From Litoribrevibacter euphylliae (lineage in GTDB: Bacteria > Pseudomonadota > Gammaproteobacteria > Pseudomonadales > Litoribrevibacteraceae), in contig NZ_JBHRSZ010000006.1 in NCBI RefSeq assembly GCF_042646085.1, positions 186,001-250,000 on the forward strand: a stretch of DNA of 64,000 nucleotides. The letters run 5' to 3'. This document shows positions 16,759 to 24,198 of the stretch, one piece after another. A program made the position numbers and the translations under genes. Below the pieces are notes generated by a model. The model was not told the origin of the DNA and did no database searches. It was given only the letters and a program-made list of their open reading frames with translations. The stretch's first letter is position 1. The number at the start of each line of letters is the position of its first letter.

Positions 16759-16785
16759 AAGCCGATCCTCAGAGATCGGCTTTTT
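16759..16785 (+). terminator. Terminator after the GDPD gene
   Basis: Nine-base-pair stem AAGCCGATC/GATCGGCTT with a 6-base loop and T tract. Confidence 0.9.
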
Positions 16786-16901
16786 GCGTTTGACTTTGGT
16801 GGTTTGGTTTACTTAATGGTCAATTTGATAGTGGGAAAGAAAGGGCCACTTTTATGTCAAAGCAGACATATTATTCCAATGGATGAGAAAGGATTAATTT
16901 G

Positions 16902-17414
16902 TTATCTCTTCATATCTAAGCAATAAACCCCAGCTTCTTTAGCCCATTGTTGTATGAGTGGTTTTACAGATGCATCTTTCAGATACATGATGTTTGTATC
17001 ATCCCAGCCTTCCATAAAAATAATTTTTAATTCTGGTAGGACAACTTCAAAGAATCTTTTATGGTTATTTCCTGCTGCTGGATTCAAATACTCTAATGCT
17101 GCTTCTTGCGACGTAAATTTTCTAAAGAGTGGTTTTGCTTTCGTCCACTTTCCAATGAACTTAAAGTTCAAGACTTCTGCCTCTGATAGGAGTTTCTTAC
17201 TGAAGTTATACAGTAATTGATTCCTGCGCTTTTGCTCATCCTCAGGAACATTTTCTAATAATTGATTAGCCTCATCACGACTGAGCCAATGGTCAAATAC
17301 TGTTATGCCTATATATGTATAACCTTCATGCCTTTCAATTGCTTCTTGTAAATCCGGGAATATTCGATTTATTTCTGTTTGCTTTGGTCTTGGGAGGTTT
17401 CTAAATTTACGCAT
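16902..17414 (-). CDS. Uncharacterised 170-residue protein
   Basis: I do not recognise this gene. It encodes a 170-residue soluble, charged protein without signal peptide or membrane segment. Notable stretches are YTYIGITVFDHWLS, PEDEQKRRNQLLYNF and IFMEGWDDTNIMYL. The frame is clean over its whole length. Its DNA looks markedly more AT-rich than its neighbours (both flanking gaps too), suggesting late acquisition. It sits alone between the GDPD terminator and the BrkB-family gene. No neighbour suggests a role. Confidence 0.65.
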   Translation of the reverse strand: MRKFRNLPRPKQTEINRIFPDLQEAIERHEGYTYIGITVFDHWLSRDEANQLLENVPEDEQKRRNQLLYNFSKKLLSEAEVLNFKFIGKWTKAKPLFRKFTSQEAALEYLNPAAGNNHKRFFEVVLPELKIIFMEGWDDTNIMYLKDASVKPLIQQWAKEAGVYCLDMKR

Positions 17415-17477
17415 AGACTTAATTTGACTTGTTTATCGTATCCCTAAATGGCTCAACTCTTCTTCATAAAACAGTTT

Positions 17478-18752
17478 TTATGCGTCGTCCGAGAGGTTAC
17501 TCTTTATTTTCGACGACAACAGCGTCAGCACTTGTTGTAGGTTCTGTGGGAATTGGGCATCAATGCTTTCTTCGAGCTGTTGCCAGTGTGTTAGCAGATC
17601 ATGCTGCCAAGGCTCGTTGGAATGATGTTTAAAGTGTTGGGCCCACTCAGAAAGATTCCACGGTGCATTTCTCATCAAGTCTGAAATCTTTACTTGGTGG
17701 AAGTCTCGGCCAATCAAAAAATCCCCACGAGCATTTACTGCAATCAAGTTCTCTTGCAGTAAGAAGCGTCGAATGTCACTCCAGTGATCACAGCCTATTT
17801 CGGTGAGGTAATGGCCTAAGCTTTCTGCCGTGGTGGTTTGACCATCGGCATGATTGCGCCATAGAAACTCGAGAATTCGTAAACTCTGGTGGAAGATGGA
17901 TTCTTTCGCAGCATGTTGTGTGGCTTGCCAAGTCACCAGCCCTTTAACCCATTCAACACCTAACAATGTGATCAGCCAGGAGATGTGAATCCATAACAGG
18001 AATAAGGGGATGGCAGCAAAGGCTCCGTAAATCAAATGGTAAGACGATAAGTTGGTAACAAACCAAGTGAAGCCATATTTCGCTATTTCAAACAAGGTCG
18101 CAGCAACGAGTGCGCCTGAAACGCCTGCCCGCCAAGGCACATAACAGTTCGGTACTACGATGTAGATCAGGCTGAATGCCATGACGTTGAGCAACCAAGG
18201 CATAAGGCTGTACAACGAGTTTCCTACGTTGATCCAGGCTAGGGTCTGTGATAAGAACTCGGACGAGGCCAGCCAGGAGGAGATCAATAAACCGCTGGCT
18301 AACAGGATCGGGCCAAGACTAATAATCGCCCAGTACATCAGAAAACTGACCATGCCTTTGCGGCCTTGGGCGATGCCCCAAATCTGGTTGATGCTTTGTT
18401 CGATGGTGCGTAATAACAACACCGCAGTGATGATCAGAATGGCTAAGCCAATAAAAGTAAGTTGGGTTGATTGGCTGGCAAACTGTTGGAGGTAAGTCAT
18501 TACTTCGGTGCCAGAGGTTGGAACGAAGTGGTCGAAGATAAAGGCTTGAATCTGACCATTGGCCTCAGCTAAGGCGGGAATGGATTTAAGTACCGTGAAG
18601 AGTACAAAACTGACCGGCACTACCGCGAACAGCGTGGTAAAGGTGAGCGCTGCTGCAACTTGCAGACAGTTATCCTGTACAAAGTGAGTCAGTAACTTTT
18701 TATGGAACGATAGTATGTTATGAAAAGACAATAGGTTACGGAAGTTATTCAT
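17478..18752 (-). CDS. YihY/BrkB family inner-membrane protein
   Basis: A 424-residue polytopic membrane protein of the YihY/virulence factor BrkB family (UPF0761), with the family motif CLQVAAALTFTTLFAVVPV near residue 30. Some six membrane segments follow through residue 270 (e.g. YGAFAAIPLFLLWIHISWLITLLG). A ~150-residue cytoplasmic C-terminal region then appears winged-helix-like; E. coli YihY is about 290 residues and lacks this much. Originally misnamed ribonuclease BN, the family's function is not settled. It follows the LhgO-like oxidase by six bases, so the two are co-transcribed. Confidence 0.88.
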   Translation of the reverse strand: MNNFRNLLSFHNILSFHKKLLTHFVQDNCLQVAAALTFTTLFAVVPVSFVLFTVLKSIPALAEANGQIQAFIFDHFVPTSGTEVMTYLQQFASQSTQLTFIGLAILIITAVLLLRTIEQSINQIWGIAQGRKGMVSFLMYWAIISLGPILLASGLLISSWLASSEFLSQTLAWINVGNSLYSLMPWLLNVMAFSLIYIVVPNCYVPWRAGVSGALVAATLFEIAKYGFTWFVTNLSSYHLIYGAFAAIPLFLLWIHISWLITLLGVEWVKGLVTWQATQHAAKESIFHQSLRILEFLWRNHADGQTTTAESLGHYLTEIGCDHWSDIRRFLLQENLIAVNARGDFLIGRDFHQVKISDLMRNAPWNLSEWAQHFKHHSNEPWQHDLLTHWQQLEESIDAQFPQNLQQVLTLLSSKIKSNLSDDA

Positions 18753-18758
18753 TTACAG

Positions 18759-19916
18759 TCAGGACTCGTATTGATCAATTAGCTGTAAGACGTACTCACC
18801 AATCGCCAAAGATGACGTTAAACCTGGTGATTCTATGCCTAGCAAATGAATTAAATTGGATAAGCCATGTTCATTTGGACCTTCGATTCTGAAGTCTTGG
18901 GCGGCTTCATTTGGGCCGCTGAGCTTTGGACGGATGCCCGCGTAACTGGGTTGAAGCTTTTGTTCGTCAAGAGTAGGGAAGTAGCGTTTGATAGCTTGAG
19001 CCCACTTGGCTTTAATCTCTGCCAACGCCTTATCTACGGGCATCTGATAATCAATGCTGTCCAGGTATTGGGTGTCCGGGCCAAACTTGACCTGACCGGC
19101 CATATCGAGTGTCGCGTGAATGCCTAGGCCGACGGTGTTCTTTTCTGGAACCGGATAGATCAAATGCTGAAAAACAGGCGTGCCCGAATAGCTGAAATAC
19201 AAGCCGCGACAATAATGGATCGGCGGAACATCTGTCATGTAGAGTTCTGCAAGGGCATTTGCATGCAAGCCTGCGGCATTGATTAACCAACGACATTGAA
19301 CCGTTAACTGTTCTCCCTGATTGTTGATGGAGACTGTCCAGCCATTTGCTGTCGGTTCGATCCCTGTGACTTCAGCTTTATAAACAATGGCGTTGGATGC
19401 GTCCTCAATATCACCGACCAATGACAGCATGTATTGATGGGCATCGATGATTCCGGTGGAAGGGGATAGCAGCGCGGAGGTGCTTTTGACATTAGGTTCC
19501 AGGGCATTAACCTGCGCTTGAGATAATCGCTCTAAATCGAGGACACCATTGGCTTGAGCCTTTGATTCAATTAGAGACAATTGCTCTTCTTCCTCTGAAC
19601 AGGTGGCGACAATCAACTTGCCGAGAGGTTTGTGCTCAATTGCTCTTTGCTGACAATAGTTGTAGAGCTGATGCTTGCCTGTCACGCAAAGCCGAGCTTT
19701 GAATGAGCCTTGAGGGTAATAAATACCAGCGTGGATGACTTCGCTATTGCGGCTGCTGGTTTCTTCACCGAAGAGACCTTGCTTCTCGATCACCAAGCAT
19801 TCTTTTCCCGCATCTGACAGATGCTTGGCAATGGATAAACCAATGACCCCGGCGCCAATTACCAAGTAATCAGTAAACAAATCAGAAGAGGTTATGTTAT
19901 GAGAGCTTGGTGGCAT
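18759..19916 (-). CDS. FAD-dependent oxidase, L-2-hydroxyglutarate oxidase-like
   Basis: A 385-residue DAO-family flavoprotein. A Rossmann dinucleotide motif VIGAGVIGLSIA lies near residues 18-30. SSRNSEVIHAGIYYP is highly typical of L-2-hydroxyglutarate dehydrogenase/oxidase (LhgO/LhgD), and YAGIRPKLSGP near the C-terminus is a further family mark. The known enzyme converts L-2-hydroxyglutarate to 2-oxoglutarate, passing electrons to oxygen or quinone. The E. coli csiD/lhgO context is absent, so the family assignment is firm and the substrate less so. GGAAGGG precedes the ATG. It sits first in a pair with the BrkB-family gene. Confidence 0.8.
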   Translation of the reverse strand: MPPSSHNITSSDLFTDYLVIGAGVIGLSIAKHLSDAGKECLVIEKQGLFGEETSSRNSEVIHAGIYYPQGSFKARLCVTGKHQLYNYCQQRAIEHKPLGKLIVATCSEEEEQLSLIESKAQANGVLDLERLSQAQVNALEPNVKSTSALLSPSTGIIDAHQYMLSLVGDIEDASNAIVYKAEVTGIEPTANGWTVSINNQGEQLTVQCRWLINAAGLHANALAELYMTDVPPIHYCRGLYFSYSGTPVFQHLIYPVPEKNTVGLGIHATLDMAGQVKFGPDTQYLDSIDYQMPVDKALAEIKAKWAQAIKRYFPTLDEQKLQPSYAGIRPKLSGPNEAAQDFRIEGPNEHGLSNLIHLLGIESPGLTSSLAIGEYVLQLIDQYES

Positions 19917-19955
19917 ATTACCCTTCCGTAGGTGTTGCTCCTGAGCCGAATTGGC

Positions 19956-20345
19956 TTACTGAATATCGTCGGTTTGTGGAATGTCGAGTAGCTCTTGGTC
20001 TGAAAAAGATGCCTTGCTGGAGGCCGGTTGCGACTGTGGTGGTTTGATGTAAGGGAGTATTCGCTTACAAGCTAGATCACTGGTTTCATCGTATTCGGTG
20101 AGTGCTTGTGGTTCACCGTTCTGCATGATGACCAGAGTACACTCGCCGTCCACATTGGTATCAATGAAATACTGCAATGACAAACGATCCATCTTTTGAG
20201 CTAGCTGATCTCGATATTCAGTGCTGTATTCGCTCAGTTTCAATAACTCGGGTTTTTCACTTAATACATACAGACAGGCTGCAACCACGAGAAAAATCGT
20301 GATGCGGCCAAAGCGATAGTTCTGAATCCTGTCGTTATACTTCAT
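19956..20345 (-). CDS. Small membrane-anchored hypothetical protein
   Basis: A 129-residue protein with one N-terminal membrane segment (ITIFLVVAACLYVLS, about residues 14-28) and a hydrophilic, probably periplasmic C-terminal part. I do not recognise it. I chose the ATG at 20345, inside the end of the upstream GNAT gene (11-base overlap), which indicates translational coupling; the longer frame to 20405 runs deep into that gene. Its Asp/Ser-rich tail ends DIPQTDDIQ. Confidence 0.65.
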   Translation of the reverse strand: MKYNDRIQNYRFGRITIFLVVAACLYVLSEKPELLKLSEYSTEYRDQLAQKMDRLSLQYFIDTNVDGECTLVIMQNGEPQALTEYDETSDLACKRILPYIKPPQSQPASSKASFSDQELLDIPQTDDIQ

Positions 20346-20802
20346 GCTCACTCGGAATAATTTTATACAGGCTGGTGGCAGAGGTGTTTGAAACGAACTC
20401 TGCATTGTACTGATTTAGCCAATCTTTCATTCGGACGTTTTGGTCGCGAGTAAGTTCCAGCAAAACCACTTTGCCTTTTGCTTCTGCAATGGTTAGGTCC
20501 AGCAAACGGTGACCAACGCCTCGATCACGAGTCACTTGGCGAACGGTAAAGTTGTTCAACTTCATTTGACCTGTTGATTCTTCTACTGTCATCGCGCCAA
20601 TGATACGGTCATTGAAGAAGGCACAAGCAATCCACTGATTATCTGGTTGGTTATGCTGTTGAAGCAGCGTTTGAGTTTTCTCGTCTGAATTCTCAACTAC
20701 TTGGTCGTTGAGTATGAGTTCTTGAAGTTCACCAAGGGTTTTGGTGAGGTCGATATGATCTTGACCCTCTGGCGAGGTAACTTTTCTTAAAATAACAGGC
20801 AC
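20335..20802 (-). CDS. GNAT-domain protein, PanZ/PanM-like
   Basis: A 155-residue GNAT-fold protein. VTRDRGVGHRLLDLTI supplies the acetyl-CoA loop (Q/RxxGxG-type) and, with the preceding TVRQ, closely follows E. coli PanM (VREVTRRRGVGQYLL). PanM/PanZ binds acetyl-CoA and triggers self-cleavage of the aspartate decarboxylase PanD in pantothenate synthesis. This homologue is longer, with an insertion at about residues 25-55. GTG start with AAGAGAG 7 bases upstream. PanD is not in the window, so PanZ function is an inference; a plain N-acetyltransferase is the alternative. Confidence 0.6.
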   Translation of the reverse strand: MPVILRKVTSPEGQDHIDLTKTLGELQELILNDQVVENSDEKTQTLLQQHNQPDNQWIACAFFNDRIIGAMTVEESTGQMKLNNFTVRQVTRDRGVGHRLLDLTIAEAKGKVVLLELTRDQNVRMKDWLNQYNAEFVSNTSATSLYKIIPSEHEV

Positions 20803-21023
20803 GTAAACGCTCTCTTAAGTGTTTCTTTTAAGCTTAGCCGATCTGCTAATAGAAGGAGAAATACAGTGGATTTCCCCAAGAAATGACTGCCAGAAAAAGC
20901 GCTAAATCAGGCGCGGCAGTTATAAATGCAGTCCTGCTAGAAAGCCGTTATAATAATCGCCCATTTGAATAATAGCGATTGTTTATTTTGATTCCTGCGG
21001 GAATCCCCTTTGGAGGCACAAGC

Positions 21024-21617
21024 ATGTCGGCACGTCAGGCCACAGTTGAACGCAACACTCTGGAAACCCAAATTAAGATCTCGGTAGATCTTGATGGTAC
21101 AGGCAAAGCAAGCTTTGATACCGGAGTTCCTTTCCTAGATCACATGATGGATCAGATTGCTCGTCATGGCTTGATTGATATGGATATTGTGGCAAAGGGT
21201 GATCTTCATATTGATGCGCACCATACGGTTGAAGACATCGGTATTACCTTAGGTCAGGCGTTTGCCAAAGCCATTGGTGATAAGAAAGGCATCACTCGTT
21301 ACGGCCATGCTTATGTGCCGCTAGATGAAGCGCTTTCACGCGTCGTGATCGATTTTTCTGGTCGTCCAGGTTTGGAAATGCATGTCGATTTCACTCGCGG
21401 TTCAGTGGGTGGTTTTGACGTTGATCTGTTCTCTGAATTTTTCCACGGTTTTGTAAATCACGCTCAAGTGACTTTGCACATTGATAATCTTCGTGGCAAA
21501 AACACTCACCACCAGGCTGAAACTGTGTTTAAAGCGTTCGGTCGTGCATTAAGAATGGCGCTTTCAGTAGATGAGCGTATGGCGGGTATGATGCCTTCTA
21601 CCAAAGGTTGTCTATAA
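21024..21617 (+). CDS. hisB: Imidazoleglycerol-phosphate dehydratase HisB
   Basis: A 197-residue HisB, the standard monofunctional length. It dehydrates imidazole glycerol phosphate, sixth step of histidine synthesis. The paired metal-binding motifs are visible: DAHHTVEDIG and the second NTHHQAETVFKAFGRALR. FLDHMMDQ is also conserved. I chose ATG 21024, preceded by GGAGG 7 bases away; the frame is open 15 codons further up. A TATAAT at 20949 could be the -10 of its promoter, though no good -35 is seen. First gene of the cluster hisB-hisH-hisF. Confidence 0.97.
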   Translation: MSARQATVERNTLETQIKISVDLDGTGKASFDTGVPFLDHMMDQIARHGLIDMDIVAKGDLHIDAHHTVEDIGITLGQAFAKAIGDKKGITRYGHAYVPLDEALSRVVIDFSGRPGLEMHVDFTRGSVGGFDVDLFSEFFHGFVNHAQVTLHIDNLRGKNTHHQAETVFKAFGRALRMALSVDERMAGMMPSTKGCL

Positions 21618-21670
21618 CACCTTCCTGTTTAGATAAAAGACAGACATTAGTTTTGAAGAGTGAGTAATTC

Positions 21671-22309
21671 ATGTCGACCATTGCAATTATTGATTATGGC
21701 ATGGGCAATCTGCATTCCGTAGCCAGTGCCTTTGAGCATGTGTGTGATAGCAAAGTTATTGTGACTTCGGACGTGGCAGAAATTGAAGCTGCTGATCGAG
21801 TCGTGTTCCCGGGCGTTGGTGCAATCCGCGATTGTATGGCTGAAATTCGTCGTCTTGGTATGGACGATGTGGTTAAGAAAGCTGTGGCTGAAAAGCCTGT
21901 GTTGGCTATTTGTGTCGGTATGCAGGCTCTGATGGAGCACAGTGAAGAAAATGGCGGTGTTGACTGCATTGGTTTGTTGCCTGGCAAGGTTCGTTTCTTC
22001 GGAGAAGCTCTGAAAGACGAAGCTGGTGAGAAGCTAAAAGTGCCGCACATGGGCTGGAATCAGGTAAAACAAATGGATCATCCGCTTTGGGATGGTATTG
22101 AAGACAACAGTCGCTTCTACTTTGTGCACAGTTTTTATGTGAAGGCGGATCGTGTTGATGAAGTGAAAGCCACTTGTCATTACGGGTTGGATTTTGATGT
22201 TGCTATCTCGCACGGCAATTTGTTTGCGGTGCAGTTCCACCCTGAGAAAAGTCACACGGCTGGTTTGCAGTTGCTGAAGAACTTTGCTTCGTGGGATGGG
22301 CAGGCATAG
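21671..22309 (+). CDS. hisH: Imidazole glycerol phosphate synthase glutaminase HisH
   Basis: A 212-residue class I glutamine amidotransferase that pairs with HisF to make the histidine/purine branch intermediate. The nucleophile Cys is in AICVGMQAL, the His in QFHPEKSH, and the catalytic Glu follows in the same stretch. The opening IAIIDYGMGNLHSV is typical. It starts 53 bases after hisB. Downstream it is separated from hisF by 241 bases containing a large palindrome rather than hisA. Confidence 0.96.
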   Translation: MSTIAIIDYGMGNLHSVASAFEHVCDSKVIVTSDVAEIEAADRVVFPGVGAIRDCMAEIRRLGMDDVVKKAVAEKPVLAICVGMQALMEHSEENGGVDCIGLLPGKVRFFGEALKDEAGEKLKVPHMGWNQVKQMDHPLWDGIEDNSRFYFVHSFYVKADRVDEVKATCHYGLDFDVAISHGNLFAVQFHPEKSHTAGLQLLKNFASWDGQA

Positions 22310-22398
22310 AAGTTACTTCAATTTATCTCTGCTAAGTAAGTGCCCAGTTTCGATTGTTTTCTAAATGAAACAAGTATCAGGTGGCACGAGCCTAAAGA

Positions 22399-22505
22399 GA
22401 GTGCCTCAGACATTTGTAATTTCACAGCAACATGGATATTGCGTCTTTCGAATCAGCACAGGGATGTGCTGTTGAGAAAGTGAAATTTAAATGTCTGAGG
22501 GACTC
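22399..22505. repeat. 107-bp imperfect palindrome between hisH and hisF
   Basis: Arms 22399-22425 and 22480-22505 are reverse complements over about 26 bases with one mismatch and one small indel. Between them lies a second perfect 7-bp hairpin (22454-22460 with 22465-22471, loop GGGA). This compact double-hairpin looks like a small non-coding repeat element or structured RNA. It occupies the place where hisA is usual. No target-site duplication or coding frame was seen. Confidence 0.7.
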
Positions 22506-22550
22506 CATGAATGACTTGATAGTACAGCTATCGATATAGAGGAACAAATT

Positions 22551-23312
22551 ATGGCATTGGCCAAACGCATTATTCCTTGTTTAGACGTAGATAATGGGCG
22601 CGTTGTGAAAGGCGTCCAATTTGTGGATATCCGTGATGCCGGTGATCCGGTCGAAGTTGCTAAACGCTACAACGAACAAGGCGCCGATGAGATCACCTTC
22701 CTAGACATCACCGCCACTCATGAAGGCCGTGAAACTACTGTACATACAGTAGAAGCCATTGCCAGTGAGGTGTTTATTCCTTTGACTGTAGGTGGCGGGA
22801 TTCGTGAGCTGTCCGATATTCGAACCATGCTGAATGCAGGGGCGGATAAGGTCAGCATTAACAGTGCTGCGGTGAAACGCCCTGAGTTTGTTCGTGAGGC
22901 CGCAGAGCGTTTTGGCTCTCAGTGCATCGTGGTCGCTATTGACTGTAAAAAGGTTGATGAAGGTAAGTGGGAAATCTTTACCCATGGTGGTCGTAAGCCA
23001 ACCGGCATTGATGCGGTTGAGTGGGCGAAGCGAATGGCGGAATACGGTGCGGGTGAAATCTTGCTAACCAGTATGGATCAGGACGGTGTTAAGCAAGGCT
23101 TTGATCTAGGTGTGACGCGTGCGATCAGTGAAGCGGTTTCGATCCCTGTGATTGCGTCCGGTGGCGTAGGTAATCTTCAGCATCTGGTTGATGGTGTTGT
23201 GGAAGGGAAGGCGGATGCTGTGTTGGCGGCGAGTATCTTCCATTTTGGTGAGCACTCAGTGCCAGAAGCAAAAGAATACATGGCGAAGCAGGGAGTTGAA
23301 GTTCGACTATAG
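22551..23312 (+). CDS. hisF: Imidazole glycerol phosphate synthase cyclase HisF
   Basis: A 253-residue (beta/alpha)8 barrel, the cyclase subunit that uses ammonia from HisH. Catalytic Asp11 is in IIPCLDVDNGR and the second Asp in VAIDCKKVDEG (about 130), which marks HisF rather than the related HisA. Phosphate-binding loops VGGGIRE and ASGGVGN are present. The start is ATG with GAGGAAC about 7 bases upstream. Its terminator lies inside the 3' end of convergent yibQ. Confidence 0.97.
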   Translation: MALAKRIIPCLDVDNGRVVKGVQFVDIRDAGDPVEVAKRYNEQGADEITFLDITATHEGRETTVHTVEAIASEVFIPLTVGGGIRELSDIRTMLNAGADKVSINSAAVKRPEFVREAAERFGSQCIVVAIDCKKVDEGKWEIFTHGGRKPTGIDAVEWAKRMAEYGAGEILLTSMDQDGVKQGFDLGVTRAISEAVSIPVIASGGVGNLQHLVDGVVEGKADAVLAASIFHFGEHSVPEAKEYMAKQGVEVRL

Positions 23313-23343
23313 GTCCTTCGACCTTTATACGAATCTATTTCAA

Positions 23344-24177
23344 TTACTGACTTGTTTTCATAGAAAGCTCAACAGGTGATGTTGGGCTTTTTTTCGTTTT
23401 ACGGTGCTCTCTTCGAGCCAGCGTTTCTTTTTCAATCAGGCTTGATAACGGTTGTTGTTTGAAACCTCGGCCTTCAAGTTCTGGTAAGACGCGTTCAAGG
23501 TAGTCCAGGGTTTCCGGGTAAGGATGCCCAATCATCAGGCAGTTACCCTGTTTTTTAGCAATACTTAAGCACTTTTCGTATTGCTTATTGATAAAGGCGG
23601 TCGTACGAACGTGATCTAAAAAAATATCACGGGAGACCGTTGGTACGTCGTGCATGACGGCCACATCTTTGGCGACGCTTTTGGGGTTGGTTTTACTGTC
23701 GACAAATAAGAGCTTCTTCTCTTTAAGAATCGTCATGGTCCAATTCATCTGAAGATGCTTGGTGGTCAACAAACTGCCCATGTGATTGTTGATGCCCATG
23801 AGATGAGGAATGGCGTCAATATTTCTAATCAGTTGACGCTGAAATTGTGATGCATCCATTGTGCTCATTAAAGCGCCTTGGCCTAATGGTATGTCTCTGA
23901 GATTTTCCATTGGCGCATGAAGCAACAGCTCTTTGCCCAGTTTATGTGCTTTGTTTGCCAGTTCTTTGGAATAAGGTCGATCCGGTAGAATAGCTAAGGT
24001 TACCGGGCCAAGTAGGTTGACGGTTCTCAGACCTCTGGGTTCATTGTTGCCAATGTCATCAATGATGATGGTGACTTTCGGTGTGCTATTAGCCGAAAGA
24101 GACAGAGGGAAAATCAGTAGGGTGAAACACAAAAGCCCTGTGTTACACAGGGCTTTTGAAAAAAAAGAATACAGCAT
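23344..24177 (-). CDS. yibQ: Divergent polysaccharide deacetylase family protein YibQ
   Basis: A 277-residue exported protein. The signal peptide ends near residue 28 (LSLSANS). The divergent polysaccharide deacetylase domain (DUF610) is recognisable from VTIIIDDIGNN, GPVTLAILPD and LLLHAPMEN. Its Asp and His positions recall the metal site of NodB-type deacetylases. E. coli YibQ lies in the same gpmM-envC-yibQ order. Its substrate is not proven, though a peptidoglycan role is expected from context. It follows ctpA by 21 bases as last gene of the minus-strand cluster. About 30 bases of its tail overlap the hisF terminator. Confidence 0.9.
   Translation of the reverse strand: MLYSFFSKALCNTGLLCFTLLIFPLSLSANSTPKVTIIIDDIGNNEPRGLRTVNLLGPVTLAILPDRPYSKELANKAHKLGKELLLHAPMENLRDIPLGQGALMSTMDASQFQRQLIRNIDAIPHLMGINNHMGSLLTTKHLQMNWTMTILKEKKLLFVDSKTNPKSVAKDVAVMHDVPTVSRDIFLDHVRTTAFINKQYEKCLSIAKKQGNCLMIGHPYPETLDYLERVLPELEGRGFKQQPLSSLIEKETLARREHRKTKKSPTSPVELSMKTSQ
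23364..23394 (+). terminator. hisF terminator, inside the yibQ coding end
   Basis: Ten-base-pair stem (23364-23373 with 23381-23390, two G-T pairs allowed) and T tract. It lies within the last 50 bases of convergent yibQ, so those bases serve as both code and terminator. Confidence 0.7.
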
Positions 24178-24198
24178 AGTAATAACGTTTTGAGGTTA

